A stretch of 64,000 bases of DNA from Actinomycetota bacterium (GTDB taxonomy: Bacteria > Actinomycetota > Acidimicrobiia > Acidimicrobiales > Poriferisodalaceae), in assembly GCA_014238065.1 (NCBI GenBank), contig JABABU010000042.1:124001-188000 (forward strand). The letters run 5' to 3'. This document shows positions 9,018 to 17,175 of the stretch, in pieces. Position 1 is the stretch's first letter. Each line of letters opens with the position of its first letter. The position numbers and the translations under genes were made by a program. A model generated the notes under the pieces. That model saw nothing but the letters and a program-made list of their open reading frames with translations, ran no database searches and had not been told where the DNA came from.

Positions 9018-10799
9018 ATGACACGCCGTATCGACATCGAGTTGACCAGTGACCGCGGAGACGGCACTTGGACGTGGCGCGCCCCCGGCGCCAAACAACC
9101 GAAGGGCACCCTCGACGCAAAAACACTCTTCGATGGCGCAAGCGTCGGTGACGTGTGCAGGGCCGATGCCGATTTTGCACTCGATGGCATCTTCATCGAA
9201 GCAGTTCTGCCACCGAAGGGTCGTAGCGGCAAGACCGATGCCGAAACCATCGCCGTTTCCGGAGGGGCCTTCGAAGGTGGAGTGACCACCACTTGGAAAG
9301 AACGAAAAGGCGGCCGCGGGGGTCGCGATGGCGATAGCGGACGTAACCGCGGCGGTCGCGACGGAGGACGTGGCAGAGCAAGAGGTGGTGAGGGCGACGG
9401 TCAACGCAAAGAGGGCGGTCGCGACGGAGGTCGTGGCAGAGCAAGAGGTGGTGAGGGCGACGGTCAACGCAAAGAGGGCGGTCGCGACGGAGGTCGTGGC
9501 CGCGAGCGTGGACGCAGCCAAGGTCGCGATGGTGGAGGTCGTGGCGGAGCGGCTCGAAACGACAGGAACCAGCGCGGTCCCGGTCACGACGATCGCCCGA
9601 AACCAAAGAAACTTCGTCCGGGTCGGGCGCACCGCACGGCATGGATCGACACCTTGCCCGAAGAGCAGAAGATCATCGCCGACACGCTGAGCCGTGGTGG
9701 CATGCAGTCGGTCCGCAAGGAGATCGACACCCAGAACGAAAAGGCCAAGGCCGATGGAAGCCCTGCCATCGAGGGCGATCCCCTCCTCGCTCTCGCCGAG
9801 AGTCTCCTTCCGAAGCTTCGTCTCGCCGAGTGGCGCGATCGTGCCGATGCAGCGCTGGCCGACATCAACGAGATTGACCTCAGGGACCTTCGCAGTGTGG
9901 TTGTCGCCGCCGCCGACGCTGCGAAGGACGAAGAGACCAGAGCGCTGGCGACCCAGCTGCGCGATGGTTTGAACACCCGCGTCGAAGCCGCGCAGACCGA
10001 GTGGGTGACCGAGATCTCGACCACGCTCGTCGACGGGCGTGTTGTACGCGCTCTACGGCTCAGCTCTCGCCCACCAAAGGCTGGAGCTCTTCTTCCAGGT
10101 GACCTTCTCCAGCGACTCACCGATGCTGCGAACGAGGCTGTCAAGGGCAACGTGACGCAGCAACGCCTCGCAACGATCCTTGACGCAGTCAGCCGTTCGG
10201 TGGTTCGCCCCAACTTCGTCCTCGAGTCGGTCCCGGAGGAGCCAGACGACGAGCTCCTCCAGATGGTGAAGAAGACCGCCTCGCAGCTCCCTGAGATAGC
10301 CGCTAAATTCGGCGTCACCGCTACTCGGCGTCCCCATCGAGGTGCCAAGAAGGCCTCGACGAAGCGCCCACCGAAGCCGACCGGCTCTCCCGAGCCGAGC
10401 GCGAAGAAGCCTGTTGGTGAGGTGACCGAAGCCCCCGCTCCCGAAGGAGCAGCGGAGGTGACCGAGGTAGAGCCCGCAGAGGAAGTCGTCGCTCAAGAAC
10501 CGGTAGCCGAGGAGTCCGCAGCCGAGGAAACAGTCACTGAAGAACCGGCAGCCGAACAGCTTCCTGAGGAGGAGCCTGTTGGTGAGCTGACCGAAGCCCC
10601 CGCTCCCGAAGGAGCAGCGGAGGTGACCGAGGTAGAGCCCGCAGAGGAAGTCGTCGCTCAAGAACCGGTAGCCGAGGAAATAGTCACTGAAGAACCGGCA
10701 GCCGAACAGCTTCCTGAGGAGGAGCCTGTTGGTGAGGTGACCGAAGCCCCCGCTCCCGAAGGAGCAGCGGAGGTGACCGAGGTAGAGCGAGATCGCTGA
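9018..10799 (+). CDS. Unrecognised protein with RGG-type basic repeats and acidic repeat tail
   Basis: I do not recognise this 593-residue protein. Four parts are visible. (1) Residues 1-95: a small beta-rich domain with WTWRAPGAKQPKGTL and VGDVCRADADFALDGIFIEAVLPP, which could be an OB-like or cold-shock-like fold (inference). (2) About 96-205: Gly/Arg/Asp-rich with a 21-residue unit (GGRDGGRGRARGGEGDGQRKE) twice and a partial third, ending KPKKLRPGR; this resembles RGG-box RNA-binding regions. (3) About 206-440: a helical region (WIDTLPEEQKIIADTLSRGG onward). (4) About 441-593: a basic Pro linker then an acidic Glu/Pro/Ala/Val repeat. ATG 9018 is preceded by GGGAG at a 7-base spacing. It could be an RNA- or ribosome-associated factor. 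Confidence 0.75.
   Translation: MTRRIDIELTSDRGDGTWTWRAPGAKQPKGTLDAKTLFDGASVGDVCRADADFALDGIFIEAVLPPKGRSGKTDAETIAVSGGAFEGGVTTTWKERKGGRGGRDGDSGRNRGGRDGGRGRARGGEGDGQRKEGGRDGGRGRARGGEGDGQRKEGGRDGGRGRERGRSQGRDGGGRGGAARNDRNQRGPGHDDRPKPKKLRPGRAHRTAWIDTLPEEQKIIADTLSRGGMQSVRKEIDTQNEKAKADGSPAIEGDPLLALAESLLPKLRLAEWRDRADAALADINEIDLRDLRSVVVAAADAAKDEETRALATQLRDGLNTRVEAAQTEWVTEISTTLVDGRVVRALRLSSRPPKAGALLPGDLLQRLTDAANEAVKGNVTQQRLATILDAVSRSVVRPNFVLESVPEEPDDELLQMVKKTASQLPEIAAKFGVTATRRPHRGAKKASTKRPPKPTGSPEPSAKKPVGEVTEAPAPEGAAEVTEVEPAEEVVAQEPVAEESAAEETVTEEPAAEQLPEEEPVGELTEAPAPEGAAEVTEVEPAEEVVAQEPVAEEIVTEEPAAEQLPEEEPVGEVTEAPAPEGAAEVTEVERDR
9351..9500 (+). repeat. 63-bp tandem repeat (2 full copies plus partial) in the RGG region
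   Basis: Units begin at 9351, 9414 and 9477. Units 1 and 2 differ at one visible base (ggacgt versus ggtcgt), and the third diverges after about 24 bases. Each full unit encodes 21 residues, so copy change keeps the frame. Confidence 0.9.
10410..10790 (+). repeat. 150/165-bp tandem repeat in the acidic tail (2 copies plus partial)
   Basis: Units begin at 10410, 10575 and 10725 with cctgttggtga. Unit 1 is 165 bp, unit 2 is 150 bp and lacks 15 bases (five codons, around SAAEE), and unit 3 is cut after about 66 bp by the gene's end. The copies are almost identical at DNA level, including synonymous positions. Confidence 0.9.
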
Positions 10800-10832
10800 T
10801 GTGATCGGGCCTCGTTTGTGGGTGGCGGAGCG

Positions 10833-10838
10833 TAGGTT
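10833..10838 (+). promoter_or_regulatory. Leaderless-type -10 (TAGGTT) for the M20 hydrolase
   Basis: TAGGTT ends 6 bases before ATG 10845, the spacing seen at several other genes in this window that lack a Shine-Dalgarno site. A GGAG lies upstream of it, too far away to serve well. Confidence 0.4.
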
Positions 10839-10844
10839 GACGAG

Positions 10845-12074
10845 ATGGTGAACATCGACGGCACGAGATTGTTGGCGGATCTGCACGAGCTGAGGTCCTA
10901 CGGAGCGTCCGGTGGCGGAGTCGTGAGGCCTAGCTACTCCGAACAAGACATGGCGGCACGCGCGTGGCTCACGAGCCGCATGGCAGAAGCGGGACTCGAC
11001 TCGTTCGTCGACGACGTGGGAAACGCGGTGGGTGTCTCGCCGAATACGGGCCCGACCCTCCTTGTCGGGTCGCACTCCGACACCCAACCGACCGGCGGCT
11101 GGCTCGACGGTGCGCTTGGTGTCATCTACGGACTCGAGGTGGCGAGAGCACTGCTGGAGGACCAGCACACGCGTCACTTGTCCGTCGACGCAGTGGCCTG
11201 GATCGACGAAGAGTCGACCTACGCCAGCTGCGTCGGTAGCAAGCAGTTCTGTGGGGTACTGGAGGCACGCGATCTGGCGAGTCGGAACCGGGCCGGCGAG
11301 CAACTCGCAGATGCGATTGCCAGAAACGACCTCGGATTCAATCGGCCGTACAAACTCGACTCCTCGAGGCACGTCGGGTATCTGGAAGCCCACATCGAAC
11401 AAGGACCTCGACTCGAAGAAGTCGGCTACCTCATCGGAGCCGTGACGTCAATTGTCGGCATCAGGGCCGTGAAGGTGACCTTCAGCGGCCAGCAGAACCA
11501 TGCCGGAACCACGCCGATGCACCTCCGTGCCGACGCAGGAGTTGCGTTGTTCGACTATGCCGCAAGGCTTCGGGAACGGTTCTCGGCAGTCGCTACCGGT
11601 TCAACCGTCTGGACATTCGGGAACGCCGTCCTCGAGCCCGGGGCGGAGAGCATCGTTCCCGGTCAAGCCCACCTCACGGCCCAATTTCGCGATCCTGATG
11701 ATGAACTCCTCACGGCGATGCAGAACGAGATGGAGGCACTCGCACGAGAGATGTCGGCCGAAGGGCCCGTCGGCGTTTCAGTCATCGCTGACCGGGACGG
11801 CATCAAGCCGACGATGATGAGTCCAGCCCTCATCGACCATGTAGCGCAGGCTGCCGAACTCCATGCACCCGGGAAATGGATGCAGATGCCGAGCGCTGCC
11901 GGTCACGACCCGATGGTCATCTCACATCACCTACCGTGCGGAATGCTCTTCATACCCAGTATCAACGGCATCAGTCACGATTTCTCCGAGGACAGCCTCG
12001 AAGACGACATCATACGCGGCTGTCAGGTGCTCGCAGATGCCGTGGTTGCCGCTCTCGGGTCAGCGCCTGGCTGA
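10845..12074 (+). CDS. M20-family N-carbamoyl-L-amino-acid hydrolase / allantoate amidohydrolase type
   Basis: This 409-residue zinc amidohydrolase belongs to the hydantoinase/carbamoylase group, which cleaves N-carbamoyl groups from amino acids, beta-ureidopropionate or allantoate. Metal-site motifs appear in family order: GSHSDTQPTGGWLDGALGV (His and bridging Asp), IDEESTYA (Glu pair), HIEQGPRLEE, NHAGTTPMHLR, AAGHDPMVI and FIPSINGISHDFSED (late His). The length is normal. The start ATG 10845 is placed by a TAGGTT hexamer 6 bases upstream. It follows the RGG protein by 45 bases on the same strand but appears to have its own promoter. No hydantoinase, allantoinase or uracil-pathway gene is nearby, so the substrate is open. 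Confidence 0.88.
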   Translation: MVNIDGTRLLADLHELRSYGASGGGVVRPSYSEQDMAARAWLTSRMAEAGLDSFVDDVGNAVGVSPNTGPTLLVGSHSDTQPTGGWLDGALGVIYGLEVARALLEDQHTRHLSVDAVAWIDEESTYASCVGSKQFCGVLEARDLASRNRAGEQLADAIARNDLGFNRPYKLDSSRHVGYLEAHIEQGPRLEEVGYLIGAVTSIVGIRAVKVTFSGQQNHAGTTPMHLRADAGVALFDYAARLRERFSAVATGSTVWTFGNAVLEPGAESIVPGQAHLTAQFRDPDDELLTAMQNEMEALAREMSAEGPVGVSVIADRDGIKPTMMSPALIDHVAQAAELHAPGKWMQMPSAAGHDPMVISHHLPCGMLFIPSINGISHDFSEDSLEDDIIRGCQVLADAVVAALGSAPG

Positions 12075-12089
12075 CCGGCGGCCTCGATC

Positions 12090-12257
12090 TCAGAGATCGA
12101 CTCGCTGCGAAGGGCCGTCGTTGGTCACGGTCTCCTCCCACTCGTATGCGCACGTGTTGCATCGACAGACGTCGAGCCTCGACGTCGGTATATAGATCCG
12201 TTCGACGTCATCGTTGGCGCATCGGGAGCAGTGCCTTTGGTGTACTCGCCAGTTCAT
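12090..12257 (-). CDS. Zinc-ribbon microprotein, 55 aa, unknown function
   Basis: This short gene is easily missed. It reads MNWRVHQRHCSRC... and ends QRVDL before TGA. It contains CSRC (Cys10, Cys13) and CRCNTC (Cys31, 33, 36), a CxxC...CxxC zinc ribbon with an extra Cys, followed by AYEWEE. The start ATG 12257 has a strong Shine-Dalgarno site, GGGGAGG, only three bases before it. It lies between the convergent M20 hydrolase (stop 16 bases away) and the divergent crotonase (88 bases). Small zinc ribbons of this type often bind RNA, DNA or protein, but no function can be assigned. Coding support rests on the Cys pattern and ribosome site. Confidence 0.65.
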   Translation of the reverse strand: MNWRVHQRHCSRCANDDVERIYIPTSRLDVCRCNTCAYEWEETVTNDGPSQRVDL

Positions 12258-12332
12258 CTACCTCCCCGTCGGCACGCCGGTGTCAGCCTTGAGCGCTGGA
12301 TGGTCGATTCTGCGGCGCGATAGGCGCACCGG

Positions 12333-12338
12333 TATCGT
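12333..12338 (+). promoter_or_regulatory. Leaderless-type -10 (TATCGT) for the crotonase
   Basis: TATCGT ends exactly 6 bases before ATG 12345, and no Shine-Dalgarno site is present. The same hexamer precedes glcD. Confidence 0.5.
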
Positions 12339-12344
12339 CACCAC

Positions 12345-13103
12345 ATGGCTGTAGACATGAGAACCGAGGGGCACGTCGCTATCCTCACGATCGACCGACC
12401 CGAAGCCCGAAACGCCGTCAATCACGATGTGTCCGAAGAAATGGAGGGGCACCTCGACAACTTCGAGGCCGATGACAGCCTCTGGATCGGCATCATCGCC
12501 GGGGCAGGACCCGTTTTCTGCGCCGGCGCCGATCTGAAGGCCATCAACGCCGGCAAGAACATCCAGACCCAGCGAGGTGGTTTCGCAGGGCTAGCTCGCC
12601 GCGACAGGACAAAGCCGCTCATCGCTGCCGTCGACGGCGCAGCCCTCGCCGGTGGGCTTGAGATCGTGTTGTCGTGCGACATGGTCGTGGCCTCGACAGC
12701 AGCTCGTTTCGGAATCCCCGAGGTGAAGCGATCACTCCTCGCTGCTGCCGGCGGCCTCTTCCGTCTACCGAAGGTGTTACCGCCGAACATCGCCATGCAG
12801 ATGGCTCTCACCGGCGACCCCATCTCGGCCGAAGACGCTCATCGTCACGGACTGGTCAATCGGCTCGTCGAGCCGGGTGAAGCGCTGAACGCGGCGCTCG
12901 AACTTGCTTCGGAGATCACTGTGAATGCCCCGCTGGCCGTTCGCTGGAGTCGTCGGGTCATCGTAGAGAGCGACAACATCGGGGAAGATGAAGCCTGGAG
13001 CATCACCTCGAAGTATTCGCGGCAGGTCTTGGCCACCGAGGACTTCAAGGAGGGGCCGCTCGCGTTCATCGAGAAGCGTGCCCCCAACTGGACCGGCCGC
13101 TGA
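12345..13103 (+). CDS. Enoyl-CoA hydratase/isomerase (crotonase) family
   Basis: This 252-residue protein has a complete crotonase fold. FCAGADLKAI forms the oxyanion hole and CoA site. Both catalytic glutamates of enoyl-CoA hydratase are kept at the correct 20-residue spacing: Glu106 in AGGLEIVL and Glu126 in GIPEVKR. That predicts a hydratase rather than only an isomerase. The C-terminal EGPLAFIEKRAPNW is the usual closing helix. It probably acts on 2-enoyl-CoA intermediates in fatty-acid or amino-acid breakdown; no other beta-oxidation gene is adjacent. The start follows TATCGT by 6 bases. The MoxR gene begins 25 bases after its stop and may be co-transcribed. Confidence 0.9.
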   Translation: MAVDMRTEGHVAILTIDRPEARNAVNHDVSEEMEGHLDNFEADDSLWIGIIAGAGPVFCAGADLKAINAGKNIQTQRGGFAGLARRDRTKPLIAAVDGAALAGGLEIVLSCDMVVASTAARFGIPEVKRSLLAAAGGLFRLPKVLPPNIAMQMALTGDPISAEDAHRHGLVNRLVEPGEALNAALELASEITVNAPLAVRWSRRVIVESDNIGEDEAWSITSKYSRQVLATEDFKEGPLAFIEKRAPNWTGR

Positions 13104-13128
13104 GACTTTCCTCCGAGTCGACACGACC

Positions 13129-14208
13129 GTGACTGAGGCTCCAGCAGCGCTGGCCATCGCCGTAGCGGCGCGGGTGCCCGTGCTGCTCTGGGGTGCTCCC
13201 GGAACCGGGAAGAGTTCGGTCGTACGCGATCTGGCCGACGCCATGGGTTGGCCGTGCGAGGTCGTGATCGCATCGATTCGTGAGCCATCGGACTTTGCAG
13301 GGCTCCCGGTAGTGGTCGAAGGCGGCGTTCGGTTCGCTCCACCGTCTTGGGCCACCCACCTCGTCGAGTCGGGCAACGGCGTCCTGTTCCTCGACGAAAT
13401 CTCGACCGCTCCGCCTGCCGTCCAGGCGGCGCTGCTGCGAGTGGTGCTCGAACGAACGGTTGGTGACATCGCCTTGCCGGCCGATGTGGTGGTGGTCGCA
13501 GCCGCGAACCCTCCAGATCAAGCTGCTGACGGTTGGGACCTCTCTGCCCCGCTGGCCAACCGCTTCTGTCACCTCGACTGGGCCGTTGATGCCAGTTCGG
13601 TCGCCGCCGGCTTCGTCACCGGCTTTCCGGCCACGAAGGCAGCCGAGTTGCCAGCAGATTGGACCAGCAACATCGCACGGTCGAAGGCTGACGTCGCCGC
13701 GTTCTTGGCCGTTCGACCTGGCCTCGTGAGCGTGCCCCCAACTGATCGCGCCAGCGCAGGCAAGGCCTGGCCGAGCCCGCGAACGTGGGAGATGGCGGCA
13801 ACGGTCCTCGCTGCGACACGGGTGCTCGGTGTGGTCGGCGGAGTCCAGGCGGCGTTGATCTCCGGCTGCGTCGGCCCTGGCCCTGGAATCGAGTTCCTCA
13901 CGTGGATGAGCGAACTTGATCTGCCTGATCCGGAGGTCGTGCTGGCCGATCCCGGCGCGTTCGAGGCTCCGGTCCGTGGCGATCGCGCCTACGCCGTGCT
14001 GATCTCGGTCGCCGCAGCAGTGGCCTCGGACCCGACCGTCGAGCGGTGGAACGCCGCTTGGAAGGTCATCGGAGTCGCGGCAGAGTCGATTCCCGACGTC
14101 GCAGCACTGGCTGCACGAATGCTCGTCCACTGCCGCCCGGAGGGGGCCAGTGCGCCCGCTGAGGCAGCAGTGCTTCTCCCTCTGCTCCTCGACGCCGGCC
14201 TGGTGTGA
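13129..14208 (+). CDS. MoxR-type AAA+ ATPase
   Basis: This is a 359-residue MoxR-family AAA+ ATPase. Walker A is GAPGTGKSS (residues 22-30), Walker B is GVLFLDEIS (84-92) and the sensor/arginine region AANPP follows. MoxR proteins act as chaperone-like ATPases with a von Willebrand A (VWA) partner to mature metalloenzymes or other complexes. I choose GTG 13129 since it sits just before the conserved core; the frame runs back into the crotonase but that part is Arg/Ser-rich shadow sequence. The stop overlaps the next start in GTGA (14205-14208), so it is coupled to the DUF2201/VWA gene. Confidence 0.85.
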   Translation: MTEAPAALAIAVAARVPVLLWGAPGTGKSSVVRDLADAMGWPCEVVIASIREPSDFAGLPVVVEGGVRFAPPSWATHLVESGNGVLFLDEISTAPPAVQAALLRVVLERTVGDIALPADVVVVAAANPPDQAADGWDLSAPLANRFCHLDWAVDASSVAAGFVTGFPATKAAELPADWTSNIARSKADVAAFLAVRPGLVSVPPTDRASAGKAWPSPRTWEMAATVLAATRVLGVVGGVQAALISGCVGPGPGIEFLTWMSELDLPDPEVVLADPGAFEAPVRGDRAYAVLISVAAAVASDPTVERWNAAWKVIGVAAESIPDVAALAARMLVHCRPEGASAPAEAAVLLPLLLDAGLV

Positions 14209-15392
14209 GCGAGACAGTTGCCGCACAGCTCGATACCCACAAGCTAGCGGCGGCGCGCCTGTGGGCCAGTGATCAGTTCCCATATCTGGCGTCGGCGATC
14301 TTTGCCGCGCAGGTTCACAGCGCGCCGGAAATTGGTCGGATGGTGATGGATCGGTACTGGCGACTGCACGCCGACCCATCCGTGGTCGACGAGGCGTCGG
14401 TTGAACAGCTGGGGGGCGAGATCCTTCACCTGACATCGCACCTGCTTCGCGACCATGCATCGAGGGCCGATGACGCAGGGCTGAACGGCATTGAGGAGTT
14501 GCACCATTGGGTTGATGCCGCTGATGCGGAGATCAGCGACGACTATCCCGCGCTCAGCCGGGTCTCGGAGACCATCACGCCATCCGAGCTCGGACTTGAC
14601 CCTCACCGGCTGGCCGAGGAGTACTTCAGACGAGGTGATGTCCGAGAGGGCGCATCCAATGACTGCGGCAGTGGCGCCCATGGCGAATCAGCGAGCTGGG
14701 AGCCTCCACCACCGTCTCATACCTCTGGCAGTGGCCTCGACGAGCACGAGCGGTCACTCCTACGGCGGCGGGTGGCCTCTGACGTCGAGGCTGCCGGTGC
14801 AGACGCGTCGGCCGGCCTCCGTGCGTGGGCGGCTGCTGAGATGAGCCCGACCGTCGACTGGCGTCGCGAACTAGCGGCAGTTCTACGAAAGGCGGTCGCC
14901 ATCGTGTCTGGTGCCGTCGACTACAGCTATGCGAGGCCGTCACGACGCTCTGCTGCTGTCAAGGACATCGTCTTGGCCTCGATGCGGCAGCCAACTGTCG
15001 AGATCGCCGTCGTCATCGACACCAGTGCTTCGGTGTCGGAGGAGCTGCTCGGGTCGGCTGTCACCGAGATCGATGGCATTCTGAAGGCGGCCGGATCGCG
15101 GTCGGTCAGGTTCATTGCGTGCGACGACGCCGTGCGTGTGACCGCCAGAATTTCCTCCGTGGAAGGCATCCAGACCTTCGGTGGCGGTGGAACCGACATG
15201 GCAGTTGGTATCGCTGCCGCGCTCGACTCGCGGCCACGACCACAAGTCGTCGTCGTGCTGACAGACGGTTTCACTCCTTGGCCGTTTGATGCACCACGTG
15301 CAGACGTCATAGCCGGAATCCTCGGAAACGACGATGGCATCGAGCCGCCGGCAACCCCGTCGTGGGCCACGCGGATTGTGATCGAGCCGTGA
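14205..15392 (+). CDS. DUF2201 putative metallopeptidase/VWA-domain protein
   Basis: This 395-residue protein matches the two-part DUF2201 architecture. The N-terminal domain carries a helix with Glu72, His75, His79 and His84 (GEILHLTSHLLRDH), which resembles a metallopeptidase metal helix but is not a classical HExxH. A Ser/Gly/Pro-rich linker (about 145-180) follows. The C-terminal VWA-like domain has a MIDAS DTSAS (272-276), GGGGTDM and LTDGF. It is the natural VWA partner of the MoxR ATPase encoded just before it. Both ends are coupled: GTGA with MoxR (14205) and GTGA with the next gene (15389). Whether the N-terminal domain cleaves peptides is unknown. Confidence 0.8.
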   Translation: MSETVAAQLDTHKLAAARLWASDQFPYLASAIFAAQVHSAPEIGRMVMDRYWRLHADPSVVDEASVEQLGGEILHLTSHLLRDHASRADDAGLNGIEELHHWVDAADAEISDDYPALSRVSETITPSELGLDPHRLAEEYFRRGDVREGASNDCGSGAHGESASWEPPPPSHTSGSGLDEHERSLLRRRVASDVEAAGADASAGLRAWAAAEMSPTVDWRRELAAVLRKAVAIVSGAVDYSYARPSRRSAAVKDIVLASMRQPTVEIAVVIDTSASVSEELLGSAVTEIDGILKAAGSRSVRFIACDDAVRVTARISSVEGIQTFGGGGTDMAVGIAAALDSRPRPQVVVVLTDGFTPWPFDAPRADVIAGILGNDDGIEPPATPSWATRIVIEP

Positions 15393-16237
15393 TCTTCTGG
15401 AACGGCACCGCCAACCCGCTGACGCTCGACGTCATGTGCGACGGGTTGATCCACCAGCTCGAGTGGAGCGATGGGGCGGTGCGAATGTGCCAACACCCCG
15501 ATGCCGACGCCGAACTCGCTCTCATCGGACTCGGAGCGCCCGAGCCGCGGTGTCTCAACCTGCTGCGTCTGTGGGACGAAGCGGTGACCGATGGTGGCTT
15601 TCTCGAAGAGTGGGTCATCGAAACCCATCTGTCGGACGCATACCGGTCGTGGCTGGGGATGGCTTTGGAACGTATGCGACTCGAGGGATTCCAAGAGTTT
15701 CTTCGCGGCCTGCCCATCAACCGGGCGGCACGCATGGGTCAGTTCGTCCACTCGTATCCGATGCCATGGCTGGATCGAGCCGCGGCTGAGGTAGCTCATG
15801 GCCTGGACATCGGTCGAGGTGTGTCGTGCACGGACGCACCGCGACACCTCCAGGACGGAACCTCAGTGCGTGTCCGACGCGCCTTCGTCAATGCTGTCGG
15901 AACGACACAACTGTCACTCGTCGCCGCCGCGCTGGTACGGCTCGACGTCCATGCGGACGCACATCTGGAGGCCTCGATCACCGGGTCACTCGTTTCGACC
16001 GACAGGGCGGTTCGGATCGACGTGTCACCGTCGTGGCTGCACACCACATGGGCACGAGGGGCAGCGGTTGTCGATGGTCACCTCATCCTTGGCCTGTCGA
16101 TCCCCAGTGGAACTACGCGCACGAAACGCGTTTCGGCCACCGCCGAGGCTGTGATGTGGGACGGCGGTGTCGCCCAGCTACAGCGGAGGACCGCCATCTT
16201 CGAACGGAACAGGTGGTCTCTGGAGCGAGGCATCTGA
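15389..16237 (+). CDS. Unknown protein, third member of the MoxR/DUF2201 operon
   Basis: I do not recognise this 282-residue protein. It begins VIFWNGTANPLTLDVMCDG at a GTG that overlaps the previous stop in GTGA, so its synthesis is tied to the VWA protein. The first half is acidic and helical (RCLNLLRLWDEAV; ERMRLEGFQEFLRGL). The second half looks beta-rich with SLVAAALVRLDVHADAHLEAS and DGHLILGLSIPSGT. No signal peptide, membrane segment or Cys cluster is seen. Context suggests a substrate or third partner of the MoxR/VWA pair. Confidence 0.75.
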   Translation: MIFWNGTANPLTLDVMCDGLIHQLEWSDGAVRMCQHPDADAELALIGLGAPEPRCLNLLRLWDEAVTDGGFLEEWVIETHLSDAYRSWLGMALERMRLEGFQEFLRGLPINRAARMGQFVHSYPMPWLDRAAAEVAHGLDIGRGVSCTDAPRHLQDGTSVRVRRAFVNAVGTTQLSLVAAALVRLDVHADAHLEASITGSLVSTDRAVRIDVSPSWLHTTWARGAAVVDGHLILGLSIPSGTTRTKRVSATAEAVMWDGGVAQLQRRTAIFERNRWSLERGI

Positions 16238-16273
16238 GGTTGACCCGGCACTTCGTTCCTCGTGCGGCGAAAG

Positions 16274-16687
16274 CTAACCCACCGCGAGCACCTCGTGTTC
16301 GACCAGAAACTCGAGCATTCCTTCAACGAGCTCGAGTCCTGTCAGGTCGGCAAAGGACACCCACCTGGCTTCATCAGCGTCGTCGCCTGCTGTCGGCTCG
16401 GCAATGCCGCCTGGCTCGATCTCGACTGCGAAATCGAAGATCACGAAGTGGTGCGTGGCCGACACTCGTTCCACCCAGCCGATCAACGGTCCGCATCGTC
16501 CGGTGAGTCCTGTCTCCTCGAGCAACTCGCGTTCGACGGCTTCCATCATCTTCTCTCCGGGTTCGACGCGCCCGCCGGGGAATGTCCAAAGACCCTTTCC
16601 TGGCTCGCGTCCCCGTCGAATCATCAACACGTGGCCGTCTCGGGACGCAACGGCTCCTACGGCGAGTTCGGGACGAACGTTCGTCAA
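16274..16687 (-). CDS. Nudix hydrolase
   Basis: This 137-residue Nudix protein would cleave a nucleoside diphosphate linked to another group, possibly a damaged or excess nucleotide. The full Nudix box GGRVEPGEKMMEAVERELLEETG fits GX5EX7REUXEEXGU. The start is a TTG at 16687 that overlaps the upstream stop as TTGA, matching the coupling style of the region. It is the last gene of a four-gene minus-strand run: ThyX-like protein, unknown protein, GNAT, Nudix. The ThyX-like protein at the head makes a role in nucleotide pool cleaning attractive, but this is inference. Confidence 0.9.
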   Translation of the reverse strand: MTNVRPELAVGAVASRDGHVLMIRRGREPGKGLWTFPGGRVEPGEKMMEAVERELLEETGLTGRCGPLIGWVERVSATHHFVIFDFAVEIEPGGIAEPTAGDDADEARWVSFADLTGLELVEGMLEFLVEHEVLAVG

Positions 16688-17175
16688 CTGCGGTCTCGGA
16701 GGCGTCGATGCACCACGAGGAGCCTGGCCTTGAAGCCCCAGGTCTCGAAGAAGTTCTTCGTGGCACGGTTACCCGGCAATGCATGACAGTCGATGCCGAT
16801 GCAACCGGCACGATCGCACCAGCCGATGAGGTGTTTGATGATGCGCTCACCGACGCCGACCGCTCTGGCATCGGGCGTGACGACGATGTCGTCGATGACA
16901 CCGAGGTACTCGCCGTTGCGGAGGTGCTCGACGCGGGCAGCAGCGTAGCCAACGATTACATCGTCGATGGTGCCGACGACAACTTCGTGATCCGGATTGT
17001 TGATTGCCTCACGAAGGGTCAACTCGAACGGCTGCGCTCGTGTCTCGCGGATGGCCCAGATGGGGCCACCGCGACCGTCGCGCTGCTCGATGAGTCCCTC
17101 GGCGGTGAGCTCGGTGATCTGGTCAAGATCAGCGATCGTCGCCCTGCGTGCGTTCTCGTCCGGTGCTTTGCTCAT
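16684..17175 (-). CDS. GNAT family N-acetyltransferase
   Basis: This is a 163-residue acetyl-CoA-dependent acyltransferase. The N-terminal strand-helix is RRATIADLDQITELTAEG. Motif A for acetyl-CoA is IDDIVVTPDARAVGVGERIIKHL (RAVGVG pyrophosphate loop). The C-terminal NRATKNFFETWGF is the usual helix and strand near the acetyl acceptor. The acceptor is unknown. The start ATG 17175 directly follows the upstream gene's TAG stop (TAGATG), and its stop overlaps the Nudix start. Confidence 0.88.
   Translation of the reverse strand: MSKAPDENARRATIADLDQITELTAEGLIEQRDGRGGPIWAIRETRAQPFELTLREAINNPDHEVVVGTIDDVIVGYAAARVEHLRNGEYLGVIDDIVVTPDARAVGVGERIIKHLIGWCDRAGCIGIDCHALPGNRATKNFFETWGFKARLLVVHRRLRDRS

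Noticed and set aside
13066-14460. Long open frame (464 codons) on the minus strand
   Set aside because: Antisense to the MoxR ATPase and the start of the VWA gene; no domain motif and odd Arg/Gly composition.
16676-16690. GAACGTTC palindrome near the Nudix start
   Set aside because: It resembles a LexA half-pair but lacks the 4-base spacer, and it is inside coding sequence.
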